A stretch of 64,000 nucleotides of DNA from Acidobacteriota bacterium (GCA_021778845.1 JAJYBU010000003.1:62001-126000); one strand, 5' to 3'. Shown: positions 21,089 to 31,764, numbered from the stretch's first letter. Translations and numbers: made by a program. Notes: a model not told the origin generated them from the sequence alone.

Positions 21089-22084
21089 ATGGCAGAGATC
21101 GTACAGAACGGGCAGCCTCGCGCACCACATCTGGTGCGCTCCGCTCGGCTGGTCAACGCAGCGCAGATCGCGCGCGACACGGAGATCCGCCAATCGCCCA
21201 ACGGTGTGCACTTTGCCACCTTCGGAGAAACCGGCCTCGCAGACCTCGATCTTGACCGCATGCTGGAGGCCGTTCCCACGGCGATCACCGCAGCTCTCCA
21301 GGCGAATACGTACTACTTCGTTCCGCTGGCTCTGCGCGAAGCGATCGCCGAAAATCCGGAGACCGCCGGAAACGTCGACGCCCGCAATCAGGCCACACCG
21401 CAGCCCACCATGGTTGCAAGCGCCTACACGGAGGAGTTCTCTGACTCCGCCATCTGCCACCGCAACGTTGAGCTCGGACACGGCAAGCGCGGCGTCTTCA
21501 TCTCCACGCGCCTCATGGGAGACCGCTTCGCCCTCAGCTTCGAGTTCTTCATCAACGTCGCGCATGCCTTCGTCGATCAGGCCGGTGTCCCCGCCGCCTT
21601 CTCCGATCTCGTCTGGAAGCAGGCGCTCTCGGACGTGCGCGGTGAGACCAGCATCGATGCCTGGGAGGCGCGCAACCTGGCCTTCGGCCGCCCCGCCAAC
21701 GCGCAGCCCGAGCCTGCACAGCCCGCATCGCGCCGCAACCGTGGCATCGCCGCCAGCTTCTCCGCCCGTCAGCGCGCGTTCCTGAACGTAGCCGACGCGC
21801 AAGCAACCTGGCCGTATCTCAACGCTCCTGCCAAGCAAGGCACCGATGCGCAGCGCGCGATCAACGAGAAAGAGCGCACCCTCTACCTTGAGGCCGCCTT
21901 CTCCGACGCGGTCGCGATCTATCTCCTCGCCCTGGCCCTGGACTTCGACTACAGCGAGCTCCGCGAACGCGAGTATCCCTTGCTTGCCCCAGTCGCACTG
22001 GCCGCACGCCTGCGCCTGGTCGCCGATCTCTTCCCACCCAACCCCGGCTACGAGTTCGCCGTCCGCTACCGCCGCCGCGCCTAG
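21089..22084 (+). CDS. Conserved hypothetical protein, unknown function
   Basis: Soluble protein of 331 residues without signal peptide or membrane segment; I do not recognise a family. The composition and third-base GC are like its neighbours, and the frame has normal coding character. Visible features are an Ala/Pro/Gln-rich linker near residues 205-220 (ANAQPEPAQPASRR) that separates an N-terminal region containing VFISTRLMGDRFALSFEFF from a C-terminal helical region ending PGYEFAVRYRRRA. It is divergent from a small membrane protein. It may be leaderless (see the box at 21077). No function is proposed. Confidence 0.8.
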   Translation: MAEIVQNGQPRAPHLVRSARLVNAAQIARDTEIRQSPNGVHFATFGETGLADLDLDRMLEAVPTAITAALQANTYYFVPLALREAIAENPETAGNVDARNQATPQPTMVASAYTEEFSDSAICHRNVELGHGKRGVFISTRLMGDRFALSFEFFINVAHAFVDQAGVPAAFSDLVWKQALSDVRGETSIDAWEARNLAFGRPANAQPEPAQPASRRNRGIAASFSARQRAFLNVADAQATWPYLNAPAKQGTDAQRAINEKERTLYLEAAFSDAVAIYLLALALDFDYSELREREYPLLAPVALAARLRLVADLFPPNPGYEFAVRYRRRA

Positions 22085-22125
22085 CCAGCCTGTAACATTT
22101 TCTTTTTGCCTATCCTTTTTAGGAT

Positions 22126-22154
22126 TGTCATCCTGAGCGTAGCGAAGGATGACA
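22126..22154. repeat. Intergenic palindromic repeat (tgtcatcctgag type)
   Basis: TGTCATCCT (22126-22134) and AGGATGACA (22146-22154) form a perfect 9-bp inverted repeat around gagcgtagcga. Near-identical elements are scattered between genes in many Acidobacteriota and Bacteroidota genomes. It lies between two convergent genes, where it could act as a terminator-like hairpin. Only one copy was seen in the window. Confidence 0.65.
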
Positions 22155-22188
22155 AATACAGAGGACCGATATCTTGGGATGAACGCGG

Positions 22189-22788
22189 TTACCTCACCGC
22201 CGCCATACTCGCGCGGAATAGCAGCTCAAAATCTCCCGCAACCGCAGCATCCTTCGCTGCCGTCTCCACGGCCTTCTGCGCAATCGGCCGCGGATAGCCA
22301 AGATTCACGAGCGCACTCAGCACATCCTCCGCCGTCGCCCCCAGCGAAGGCCGTGCCGCCACTCCCACCGTACTAAACCCGGCGAGGTCATCGAGCTTGT
22401 CCTTCAGCTCCAGCACCACGCGCTCGGCCGTCTTCTTGCCAATGCCCGGGATGCGCGTCAGCGTCGCATGATCGCCGCCACGAATCGCACCCACCAGCCG
22501 CTCCGCCGAGATCCCGCTCAGCACCGTAATCGCCAGCTTCGGCCCAATGCCAGAGATCGTCAGCAGTTTTTCAAACAGCCGCTTCTCCGTCACCTCCGCA
22601 AAGCCGAACAGCAGCAGCGCATCCTCGCGCACATGCGTATGCACGTGCAGCCGCGCCTCTGCGCCCACATCACCAATCTCGGTATAGGTCGTCACCGAGA
22701 TCGCCAGCTCATACCCCACGCCTCCGCAATCGATGACGACCGCATTGGGCGACTTACTCAGAATCTGTCCACGAAGATGTGCAATCAC
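22189..22788 (-). CDS. ruvA: Holliday junction DNA helicase subunit RuvA
   Basis: RuvA, 199 residues, normal length. It tetramerises on Holliday junctions and recruits RuvB for branch migration. The OB-fold N-terminus (MIAHLRGQILSKSP), two helix-hairpin-helix motifs (SGIGPKLAITVL and PGIGKKTAERVVLELKDKL) and the C-terminal RuvB-contact domain (EDVLSALVNLGYPR) are all present. ruvB and ruvC are not in the window. It starts with GTG at 22788, 15 bases after the plsC stop, without a Shine-Dalgarno. TACACT ends 6 nt before the GTG, so an internal leaderless promoter is possible besides read-through from the accD operon. Confidence 0.97.
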   Translation of the reverse strand: MIAHLRGQILSKSPNAVVIDCGGVGYELAISVTTYTEIGDVGAEARLHVHTHVREDALLLFGFAEVTEKRLFEKLLTISGIGPKLAITVLSGISAERLVGAIRGGDHATLTRIPGIGKKTAERVVLELKDKLDDLAGFSTVGVAARPSLGATAEDVLSALVNLGYPRPIAQKAVETAAKDAAVAGDFELLFRASMAAVR

Positions 22789-22794
22789 ACAGCG

Positions 22795-22800
22795 AGTGTA
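22795..22800 (-). promoter_or_regulatory. -10-like box directly before ruvA
   Basis: On the minus strand TACACT is followed by 6 nt and then the GTG start of ruvA, the same spacing as at htpG and the 21089 gene. This would allow ruvA to be expressed apart from the upstream operon. No -35 box recognised. Confidence 0.35.
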
Positions 22801-22803
22801 CCC

Positions 22804-23613
22804 TTACTCGTGCTCCGCCACATAGGTCTCGTGGATCGCCGCGCGCAGCCGTTCGGTCAGCGCCTCGGCATCGCGCGTCACCATTCCCACCGTCGAGATC
22901 GGCTCGCCGACAATCAGTTTCAGCGGTCTCGGCTTCAGCGCATACACATGGATCGGCAGCATCTCATACGTCCCCACCAGCGTGAGCGGCACCAGCGGAA
23001 CCTGTGCTTTGATGGCCATCCACGCAGCACCGGCAGCCATCGGCTGCAGCTCGCCATTGAACGCGCGGCCGCCCTCCGGAAAGATCACCATCGGCATACC
23101 GCCAGCGAGCGTCTTCGCTCCATGGCCCAGACTCACCACCCCCGCGCGCGCCGAACTCTGATCGATGGGCACCTGCCCGGAACGATTCAGATACCACCCG
23201 ATGAACGGAACCTTCCACAGCGGCGCCTTGGCCAGAATCCGAAACTGAAACGGCAGCTTGGCAAACACCACCGGCGTGTCGTAGTAGCTCAGATGATTGC
23301 TCGCATACACAGCCGCCTGATTCACAGGCAGCCGTTCCGCATGCTCCAGCGCCACCGGAGACATCGCCACGCGCAGCAACACCTGCGCCCACACCCGCGC
23401 AATCGCGTGTTGTTGCCGCCCGTCCTTGTCCCACACCCCGCACAGCAGCGAGATGGTCCCAAAGAACACCGTCGCCAGCGCCAGCACCGGGATAAAGAAA
23501 AGATAGTTCGCCCAGCGCCAGAACCACGACACGGCGGGCAATGGAGCATCGGGAGACGCGGCAGGCGGCATCTTCGGCTCATCCGTCTTCAGGGTTTCAT
23601 CGGCAGCGGACAT
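22804..23613 (-). CDS. plsC: 1-acyl-sn-glycerol-3-phosphate acyltransferase (PlsC-like)
   Basis: Acyltransferase of 269 residues that makes phosphatidic acid from lysophosphatidic acid, or acylates a related lysolipid. One or two N-terminal membrane segments (about 25-60) precede the catalytic NHLSYYD (NHX4D) motif, the glycerol-phosphate-binding FPEGGRAFNG block, and VPLVPLTLVGTYE. ATG 23613 is chosen: AGG is close upstream (TGAGGTGTGATG), and an adjacent GTG at 23616 is less likely. It lies 11 bases after folC in a five-gene minus-strand run. Confidence 0.92.
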   Translation of the reverse strand: MSAADETLKTDEPKMPPAASPDAPLPAVSWFWRWANYLFFIPVLALATVFFGTISLLCGVWDKDGRQQHAIARVWAQVLLRVAMSPVALEHAERLPVNQAAVYASNHLSYYDTPVVFAKLPFQFRILAKAPLWKVPFIGWYLNRSGQVPIDQSSARAGVVSLGHGAKTLAGGMPMVIFPEGGRAFNGELQPMAAGAAWMAIKAQVPLVPLTLVGTYEMLPIHVYALKPRPLKLIVGEPISTVGMVTRDAEALTERLRAAIHETYVAEHE

Positions 23614-23624
23614 CACACCTCATG

Positions 23625-25085
23625 CTATCGTGCTTCGCCCAGCACCAGCGCCCGAACCTCTCCCACCAGAAACACCGAGCCCGTCGCGACAATCACGCCA
23701 TCTTTCGGCGTCACCGCCTCCGCATGCTCCAGCGCCTCGCGCAGGCTCATGGAAGTATGCACCGGCACATCCAGCTTCTGGGCCGCAGCGGCCAGCTCCT
23801 CCACCGTCGCCGCGCGAGGATTCATCACCGGTGCCACGATCACATGGTCCCGCGCCCGCGCCGGATCGCCCGACGTCGAATCGAACAGCGGCAGCAGCAC
23901 CTGCTCCATCTCATCAATCTGCTTGTCCGCCAGGCACCCAAAGATCAGCGTCCGCGGCATCGCATCGGGCAACTGCGCCAACGCCGCGCGCAGCGTCCAC
24001 GATCCAGCCGGATTGTGCGCCACATCCAGCAGCAACGGCGCATGTCCCTGCCGCGAAGCAATCCACTCCAGCCTTCCCGGCCACTCGGTCGTGCGCACTC
24101 CCTGCTCAATCGCAGCATTCGAGATCGCAAACTCCCGCCCATCCATGAGCCGATGATTCATCCGCAACTCAATCGCCGTCGCAATCGCCAGTGCAACATT
24201 CCTCTGCTGATGCTGCCCTGCCAGCGGCGAGTCCACGTGCAACACCTCTCCATCAATCACCAGATCGTAGATGTTTCGCCCCAGCGGCGAACCTTCGCCG
24301 TGTTCCCTCATGCCAGGGCTCTGTCTTGCCGGCAGACACCGCGCCGCATCCACGCCGCGCACCTCCAGCCGCACCGCCGCCTCGCCAATCGCGGCATTGG
24401 CCTCGGGATGCTGCGCCAGCGTCACCAGCACGCCATCCTGCCGCAGAATTCCAGCCTTCTCGCCGGCGATCTCGCGCAGCGTGTGGCCCAGATACTCCGT
24501 ATGGTCGAGCCCGATATCTGTAATCACACTCACGATCGGCTCCACAGAGTTCGTCGCATCCAGCCGTCCGCCCAGCCCCACCTCCAGCACCGCCAACTCC
24601 ACACCCTGCTCCGCAAACCAGCAGAACGCAATCGCTGTCAGCAACTCGAAGAAGCTCGGATAGTGAGGAAGTTCAGCCCGCGCAATCAGTCGTGCCGTTG
24701 CCGTATCCACGCGCCCGAAGACGCGTCCAAACTCCGCATCGGGAATCTCCAGCAGGGCGCTGCTTCCTTCTGCCACCGCACCCGAGACCTTCACCCGTTC
24801 ATTCACCCGCAGCAGATGCGGCGACGTATACAGCCCCGCCTTCAACCCCGCTGCGTTCGCAATCGCCGCCAGCGTCGCCGCCGTCGAGCCCTTGCCATTG
24901 GTGCCCGCAATCAGCACCGCAGCAAAACTCTTCTGCGGATCGCCCAGCACCTTCAGCAGGGCGCGGATATGCTCCAGCGAAAACTTTCGCCGCACTGCGG
25001 CACTCGCTGGTCCAACTCCCGCGCGTCCCACGCGCAACTCTGGTCCCAGCGCCGCCAACCGTTCCAAGGCTTCTTCATACATCAT
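23625..25085 (-). CDS. folC: Bifunctional folylpolyglutamate/dihydrofolate synthase
   Basis: FolC, about 486 residues, slightly longer than usual. It adds glutamate to dihydropteroate and/or tetrahydrofolates with ATP. The P-loop AGTNGKGSTAATL and the Mur-ligase-family blocks EVGLGGRLDATN, VITDIGLDHTEYLG and LLDVAHNPAGS are complete. ATG 25085 (MMYEEALERL) is favoured because it is 8 bases after the upstream methyltransferase stop and matches the family N-terminus. The frame stays open 131 codons further upstream, but there it is antisense-like and overlaps the methyltransferase gene. Partner of accD in a conserved operon arrangement. Confidence 0.95.
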   Translation of the reverse strand: MMYEEALERLAALGPELRVGRAGVGPASAAVRRKFSLEHIRALLKVLGDPQKSFAAVLIAGTNGKGSTAATLAAIANAAGLKAGLYTSPHLLRVNERVKVSGAVAEGSSALLEIPDAEFGRVFGRVDTATARLIARAELPHYPSFFELLTAIAFCWFAEQGVELAVLEVGLGGRLDATNSVEPIVSVITDIGLDHTEYLGHTLREIAGEKAGILRQDGVLVTLAQHPEANAAIGEAAVRLEVRGVDAARCLPARQSPGMREHGEGSPLGRNIYDLVIDGEVLHVDSPLAGQHQQRNVALAIATAIELRMNHRLMDGREFAISNAAIEQGVRTTEWPGRLEWIASRQGHAPLLLDVAHNPAGSWTLRAALAQLPDAMPRTLIFGCLADKQIDEMEQVLLPLFDSTSGDPARARDHVIVAPVMNPRAATVEELAAAAQKLDVPVHTSMSLREALEHAEAVTPKDGVIVATGSVFLVGEVRALVLGEAR

Positions 25086-25093
25086 CACGTCTA

Positions 25094-25978
25094 TCAGTCT
25101 CGCACCTCTTGTGATGGCGCCTCCACCGAGGCCGCCACGCACATTCTTCCAGCCTTGCCGCGCAGCATCAACCCATCCGTGCGCCCTGCCATATACCGTT
25201 CCGTCAGCGCCTCTCCATCCATGTCCTCCACCACGCGCAGCCCAAGCCCTTTCAACTCCTCGACCAGTTGCTCCGGCGTAAAGAAGAGCTGAAACGGCTC
25301 GCCCGCCAGCGCCACGCGCGCGCTCAACGAATCCAGCATCAGTTGTTCCACCGGCGGCAGAGCCTCGCGCGGCTGCGAGTAATCGAAGACCACCTCGCTG
25401 CCCGGCGCGAACCTCGCCAACACGCGCATCGTCGCTCGAAACGCCTCGATGGTCAGATAGGGCACCACTCCCAGCCACGCCGTCACCGTCGGCAAGCTCT
25501 CATCGAACCCCGCAGCCTTCAACCGCGCGCGCAGACTATCCTTCTCAAAGTCCACCGCCACAAACTGAGCACTTGCAGGCGGCATGATCCCAGCACTCGC
25601 AAGCATCTGGATCTTCCATGCCTGCGTCGATGGATGGTCCACCTCAAACACCCGCACATCCGGATACGGATTGCGGCACGCAAAGGTATCCAGGCCGGCG
25701 CCCAGCACCAGATACTGCCGCGCACCCACATCACGCACCGCTGCCGCCAGCGTGTCCTCAGCCAGCCGCGCCCGCACCACCACAAACGCACGCAACGCCG
25801 CCGAGAACGGCCGTTTCACCTTATCCGGCGTGCGCTGCAGCTCCTCATGAAACGCTTTGCTCAGGATCCTGACTGCCAGCGGGTCATCGAGCACCAGCGG
25901 CTTCGCATCGCGGAGCTGGTGGGCAGCCCGCCGCAGCGCCACGCGCAACGCGGTCCGCGATGGATTCACCTCATGCAT
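25094..25978 (-). CDS. Class I SAM-dependent methyltransferase (TIGR00027 / Ppm1-like family)
   Basis: Protein of 294 residues of the leucine-carboxyl-methyltransferase-like group common in Actinobacteria and Acidobacteriota. The SAM-binding region is QYLVLGAGLDTFACR (about 100-114), followed by the acidic VFEVDHPSTQAWK, and the later VTAWLGVVPYLT block is family-typical. Members are often called polyketide O-methyltransferases, but for most no substrate is known. It lies between accD (9-base gap) and folC (8-base gap), so it must be co-transcribed with them; whether it acts in fatty-acid or folate metabolism is not shown. Confidence 0.9.
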   Translation of the reverse strand: MHEVNPSRTALRVALRRAAHQLRDAKPLVLDDPLAVRILSKAFHEELQRTPDKVKRPFSAALRAFVVVRARLAEDTLAAAVRDVGARQYLVLGAGLDTFACRNPYPDVRVFEVDHPSTQAWKIQMLASAGIMPPASAQFVAVDFEKDSLRARLKAAGFDESLPTVTAWLGVVPYLTIEAFRATMRVLARFAPGSEVVFDYSQPREALPPVEQLMLDSLSARVALAGEPFQLFFTPEQLVEELKGLGLRVVEDMDGEALTERYMAGRTDGLMLRGKAGRMCVAASVEAPSQEVRD

Positions 25979-25987
25979 GCCGGGTGC

Positions 25988-26842
25988 TTACGCCGCCGGG
26001 GCCCGCTCGGTCATCCACTTCAGCGTCTCGGACAGATAAGCCTTCATATTCTTGCGCTCCACCACCGCGTCGAGGAACCCATGCTGCAGCAGAAACTCCG
26101 AGCGCTGGAAACCCTCCGGCAGCTTCTGCCGAATGGTCTGCTCGATCACCCGCGGTCCTGCAAACCCTATCAGCGCGCCCGGCTCGGCGATATTCAGGTC
26201 TCCCAGCATCGCAAAGCTCGCCGTCACGCCGCCCGTGGTCGGGTCCGTCATCAGGCTGATAAACGGAATCTTCTCATCATCCATCTTCGCCAGTCCTGCA
26301 GACACCTTGGCCATCTGCATCAGGCTCGCAATGCCTTCCATCATGCGTGCGCCGCCGCTTGACGACACGATAATCAGCGGCACCCGCCGTTCCAGCGAAC
26401 GGTCCACCGCCCGCGCAATCGTCTCACCCATCACCGGCCCCATGCTGCCGCCGATGAACCCGTACTCCATCACCGAGAGCACCACATCCAGTTCGCCGAT
26501 CTTGCCGATGGCGTTGATGATCGCGTCATTCAGACCGCTGCTCTTCTGCGCCGCCGCCAGCCGGCTCTTATAAGGCTTCAGGTCGGTAAACTCCAGCGGA
26601 TCGGTCGACCGCAGCTCCATGTCCACCAGTTCATAGCCGGGCTCCAGCAGGCTTTCGACACGCTCCCGCGCGCTCAGCTTGAAGTGCTTCCCGCAGTTCG
26701 GACACACCTGCATGTTGGCATCGAGATCAGCCTTCCACAGCGTCTTCCTGCACTGGTCACACTTGATCCATAGACCTTGCGTCCGCACCTCGTGGTCGGG
26801 TGTCGGGGAAATCTCATGCCCATCTCGTTTGAACCAGGTCAT
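25988..26842 (-). CDS. accD: Acetyl-CoA carboxylase carboxyltransferase subunit beta
   Basis: AccD, 284 residues, transfers the carboxyl group from biotin carboxyl-carrier protein to acetyl-CoA with AccA, forming malonyl-CoA for fatty-acid synthesis. The N-terminal four-cysteine zinc ribbon is complete (CDQC and CPNC, about residues 29-51). The crotonase-fold body contains SSSGGARMMEG and DPTTGGVTASFAMLGD. It is the first gene of a compact minus-strand operon accD-methyltransferase-folC-plsC-ruvA with gaps of 8-15 bases. AGGAG is upstream but about 12 nt away. Confidence 0.97.
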   Translation of the reverse strand: MTWFKRDGHEISPTPDHEVRTQGLWIKCDQCRKTLWKADLDANMQVCPNCGKHFKLSARERVESLLEPGYELVDMELRSTDPLEFTDLKPYKSRLAAAQKSSGLNDAIINAIGKIGELDVVLSVMEYGFIGGSMGPVMGETIARAVDRSLERRVPLIIVSSSGGARMMEGIASLMQMAKVSAGLAKMDDEKIPFISLMTDPTTGGVTASFAMLGDLNIAEPGALIGFAGPRVIEQTIRQKLPEGFQRSEFLLQHGFLDAVVERKNMKAYLSETLKWMTERAPAA

Positions 26843-26927
26843 CGCCGGGACTCGCTCCTGCCCCGCACCAGATGCCGGGGACCTCTGCCATTGTATCGAA
26901 ACCCTGCGCCCTTGGCGCCCAATGCAC

Positions 26928-26933
26928 TATCCT
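26928..26933 (+). promoter_or_regulatory. -10-like box directly before thrS
   Basis: TATCCT ends 7 nt before GTG 26941, and there is no convincing Shine-Dalgarno. It matches the start-site geometry seen at htpG and ruvA and would give a leaderless thrS transcript. Confidence 0.3.
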
Positions 26934-26940
26934 TGTAGGC

Positions 26941-28989
<2,049 letters not shown>

Positions 28990-29017
28990 CCTCGCGAACG
29001 GTCACATCAGGGTCACG

Positions 29018-29569
29018 ATGCAGCCAACGATCATCAAGGAATCCGCGATCATCCACGCACCCATCGAGCGCGCGTTTGCGCTCTCCACGCGCGTCGAACT
29101 GGTTCAGGATACCCTCGGCATGAAGATCGTCGACGACGGTGCGGAACGCGGCGTCACCTCCGGCCACATCACCGAAGGCAGCCGCGTGCACTGGCGCGGC
29201 TGGAAGTTCGGCCTCCCCACCAGGCACCACACCCTCATCACCGCCTTCGTTCCTCCGCACACCCATTTCATCCGCGTTGACCACCACGAGATCACCAAAG
29301 AGGCTTACTTTCAGGACACCCAGGAGCGCGGCTACTTCGCCTTCTTCCAGCACGACCATCACTTTTACGAGTCGCACGACCCCGCCACCGGCACAACCAT
29401 CACCGAGCTTGATGACGAAGTCCGCTTCGCTCTGCCCTTCGGCCCGCTAGGCCGCATCGCAGCAAATCATCTCCTGGCCCCTCATATCCGCACGCTGACC
29501 CGCGCTCGCTTCGCCCGCCTCAAGCAGCTCGCGGAGTCCGACCAGTGGCAGAAGTTCCTTGACGTCTGA
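29018..29569 (+). CDS. SRPBCC (START-like) family protein
   Basis: Protein of 183 residues beginning with the SRPBCC-type pattern IIHAPIERAFALSTRVE. The body (FIRVDHHEITKEAYF, YFAFFQHDHHFYES, TTITELDDEVRFALPFGPLGR) matches the polyketide-cyclase/dehydrase-like half of the START superfamily, which forms a hydrophobic ligand pocket. The ligand is unknown. No signal peptide. It follows thrS after 28 bases with a weak AGGG upstream and ends at a strong hairpin shared with dnaA. Confidence 0.85.
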   Translation: MQPTIIKESAIIHAPIERAFALSTRVELVQDTLGMKIVDDGAERGVTSGHITEGSRVHWRGWKFGLPTRHHTLITAFVPPHTHFIRVDHHEITKEAYFQDTQERGYFAFFQHDHHFYESHDPATGTTITELDDEVRFALPFGPLGRIAANHLLAPHIRTLTRARFARLKQLAESDQWQKFLDV

Positions 29570-29596
29570 ATTCCGCCACTGCCGCTTACCAGCACA

Positions 29597-29620
29597 AAGG
29601 CCGCCAATCCTGGCGGCCTT
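29597..29620. terminator. Hairpin between the SRPBCC gene and dnaA
   Basis: Perfect 10-bp stem AAGGCCGCCA / TGGCGGCCTT with a 4-nt loop, in the gap between two convergent genes. The A-T base pairs at its foot let it work in both directions, ending the thrS-SRPBCC transcript and the dnaA transcript. Confidence 0.8.
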
Positions 29621-29662
29621 CGCTCTTCTCTACTGTGTACGGTCTACGCTCTACAGTCTGCT

Positions 29663-31072
29663 CTACCCCAGCGTCTCCATCAGCTTGTTCACGGTGCGGT
29701 TCAGGTCCTTATCCGTCCGCCGCTGCCCGTCGATCTTCGCAATCGAGTGCATCACCGTCGTATGGTGCTTGCCGCCGAACTGCCTTCCGATCTCTGGCAG
29801 GCTGGCCTCGGTCAACTGCTTGGCCAGGTACATCGCAATCTGGCGCGGCACCACAATCTGGCGCGAGTTGTTCTTCTGCTTCAACTCCGCAACGCGCATG
29901 CCAAAGCTCTCAGCCACCGCCCGCTGAATCGCCTCAATCGTAATCTTGCGCACCTGCGTGTCGATGAACTGCTTCAAGCACTGCTGCGCCGTTGGCAGCG
30001 TGATCTCGACGCCATGCAGCGAGCACCACGCAATCAGCCGCACCAGCGCGCCCTCAAGCTCGCGCACGTTGGTCCGCACGTTCCCTGCGATAAACAGCGC
30101 CACATCAGTCGGCAGCACGGTCTGCTCCTGCTCGGCCTTGCGCTGCAGAATCGCAACCTTCGTCTCCAGATCCGGCGGCTGAATGTCGACCACCAGCCCC
30201 CACTCGAAACGCGAGCGCAGCCGGTCCTCGAAGTCGTTCAACTCCTTGGGAGGGCGATCGCTGGCCACCACAATCTGCTTATTCTGCTCATGCAGCGCGT
30301 TGAAGGTGTGAAAGAACTCTTCCTGCGTGCGCTCCTTGCCGGCGAGAAACTGAATATCGTCGATCAGCAGCACGTCGACATTGCGATACCGGTCGCGGAA
30401 CCCGGTCATCTTGTCATAGCGCACCGAGTTGATCATCTCGTTGGTAAACTTCTCGCCCGAGACGTAGCTCACCGCGGCCAGCACATTGCGCGCCTTCACC
30501 AGGTGCCCGATCGCCTGCATCAGGTGGGTCTTGCCCAGCCCCACGCCTCCGTAGAGGAACAGCGGGTTGTAGGCCTTCGATGGCCGTTCCGCCACCGCCT
30601 GCGCCGCAGCCTGCGCAAACTGGTTGCCGCTCCCAACCACGAACGAATCAAACTGGTAGCGCGGATTCAACTGCGCGGCGGTATTCCAATCGAACCGCGC
30701 CTGCTCAGGTCCTGCGGGCATCGGGCCGCCGTTGCCACGCCGCGGCGCATTCTGGCTGTGGCTCGGCTGCGGCGCGAAGCCACCATCCTCGCGCACCCGC
30801 GGAACCTCCTGCGGCGGCACCTGGAACAACACCTGGTCGATCTCCAGCCCAAGATTGTCGATCGCCTCGCCAATCAGATCGCCATACCGGTCCCCGATGT
30901 GCTGAAACTCCTCCGACGGAATCCTCACGTGGAGCGTCCGCTCGCTAATGTGCGAGAAGCGTGTCGGCTTCAACCACGTCTCAAAGCTCTGGCGATTGAT
31001 CTTCTTCTCAAGCGCGCCCAGAATTCGAACCCACTGGTTCAACACGGCAGCCGGCACTGGAACAAATGACAT
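29663..31072 (-). CDS. dnaA: Chromosomal replication initiator DnaA
   Basis: Full-length DnaA of 469 residues. Domain I (NQWVRILGALEKKINRQSFE) is followed by a Pro/Gln/Gly-rich linker (about 95-130), the AAA+ domain with Walker A GGVGLGKTH (about 175-183) and sensor/Walker B VDVLLIDDIQFLAGKE, and domain IV with the DnaA-box-reading motif GGKHHTTVMHSIAKI. It is transcribed leftward, away from rpmH, so the dnaA-rpmH gap is a divergent promoter region. AAGGAAG lies 9 nt before the ATG. Together with dnaN, rpmH, rnpA, yidC and jag this marks the origin region of the chromosome. Confidence 0.99.
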   Translation of the reverse strand: MSFVPVPAAVLNQWVRILGALEKKINRQSFETWLKPTRFSHISERTLHVRIPSEEFQHIGDRYGDLIGEAIDNLGLEIDQVLFQVPPQEVPRVREDGGFAPQPSHSQNAPRRGNGGPMPAGPEQARFDWNTAAQLNPRYQFDSFVVGSGNQFAQAAAQAVAERPSKAYNPLFLYGGVGLGKTHLMQAIGHLVKARNVLAAVSYVSGEKFTNEMINSVRYDKMTGFRDRYRNVDVLLIDDIQFLAGKERTQEEFFHTFNALHEQNKQIVVASDRPPKELNDFEDRLRSRFEWGLVVDIQPPDLETKVAILQRKAEQEQTVLPTDVALFIAGNVRTNVRELEGALVRLIAWCSLHGVEITLPTAQQCLKQFIDTQVRKITIEAIQRAVAESFGMRVAELKQKNNSRQIVVPRQIAMYLAKQLTEASLPEIGRQFGGKHHTTVMHSIAKIDGQRRTDKDLNRTVNKLMETLG

Positions 31073-31608
31073 TGTCTAAGTCTTCCTTATTTTCATGAAG
31101 CCGTCCACGTGGGGCGACTTTGGTCTGGCTATCCGAAAAAGAGCGAAAAGTATCCGTATCCGCGATTGTGTCGCGAAGCCGGCCCATCCTGGAATGCCTT
31201 TGAAGCCCGGCGCCAACCTTCGCGCTGGAGGAGTGAAGCAGTACGTTTGGCCCGTGGGAGAGTTCAACCGCGAGACATTCACACATCATGGAACGGAATT
31301 GATACTAGCACGCCATGAAGCCCTCTCTGGCAAGCGAAATTAACCAAACTGCGAAACTTTTTTGGAGTTGCACCATCCATTGTGAAGAATCCATGAACCG
31401 GCTTCGGTAACCGGATGTCTCTCCCGTTTTGGATCGCCGCAAGCCTTATTTCGTTGCCTGTTTTCCTCAACTCGGATATACTCAAGACTTGCTGTCGAGC
31501 GGGCCTTTGTGGCCTCTCCAATGCCCATCAACGGACCCATCGCCACCCTCAGGCGGCTGTGACCTGAGGCCAGCACACGACTTCGAGATTTGAGACAGGA
31601 CAAACACC
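31073..31608. other. dnaA-rpmH divergent intergenic region (536 bases)
   Basis: Holds the promoters of dnaA (left) and rpmH (right). I found no perfect TTATCCACA box on either strand, although the palindrome-like ggcttcggtaaccgg and moderately AT-rich stretches around 31340-31480 are present. It remains a second-choice oriC location. The short open frames here have no start-site or coding support. Confidence 0.6.
31454..31482 (+). promoter_or_regulatory. Sigma70-type promoter for rpmH
   Basis: TTGCCT (31454-31459), a 17-base spacer, then TATACT (31477-31482): a near-consensus promoter of the kind expected for a ribosomal protein gene. The transcript would start near 31489, giving a leader of about 120 nt before rpmH. 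Confidence 0.65.
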
Positions 31609-31764
31609 ATGCCCAAGCGCACCTTCCAACCCAACCGCCGCCGCCGTAGCAAGGTACACGGCTTCCTCGTTCGCATGGCCTCCAAGGCCGGAGCCGCCGT
31701 GCTCAGCCGCCGCCGCGCCAAGGGCCGTCACAAGATCGCCGTCTCCGCCGGCTACCGCGACTAG
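31609..31764 (+). CDS. rpmH: 50S ribosomal protein L34
   Basis: Very basic 51-residue protein. [19 protein letters not shown] and the [15 protein letters not shown] block are diagnostic of bacterial L34, a late-assembling 50S subunit protein. The length is slightly above the usual 44-46 residues because of the tail [19 protein letters not shown] lies upstream of ATG 31609. In most bacteria rnpA follows immediately; here an oppositely oriented gene separates them. Confidence 0.98.
   Translation: MPKRTFQPNRRRRSKVHGFLVRMASKAGAAVLSRRRAKGRHKIAVSAGYRD

Noticed and set aside
25085-25478. N-terminal extension of FolC by 131 codons
   Set aside because: The extra residues are Gly/Ala/Arg-rich, overlap the upstream methyltransferase on the same strand and have no FolC counterpart.
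31095-31603. Short open frames in the dnaA-rpmH gap
   Set aside because: Overlap one another on both strands, have no ribosome-binding sites and coincide with the rpmH promoter.
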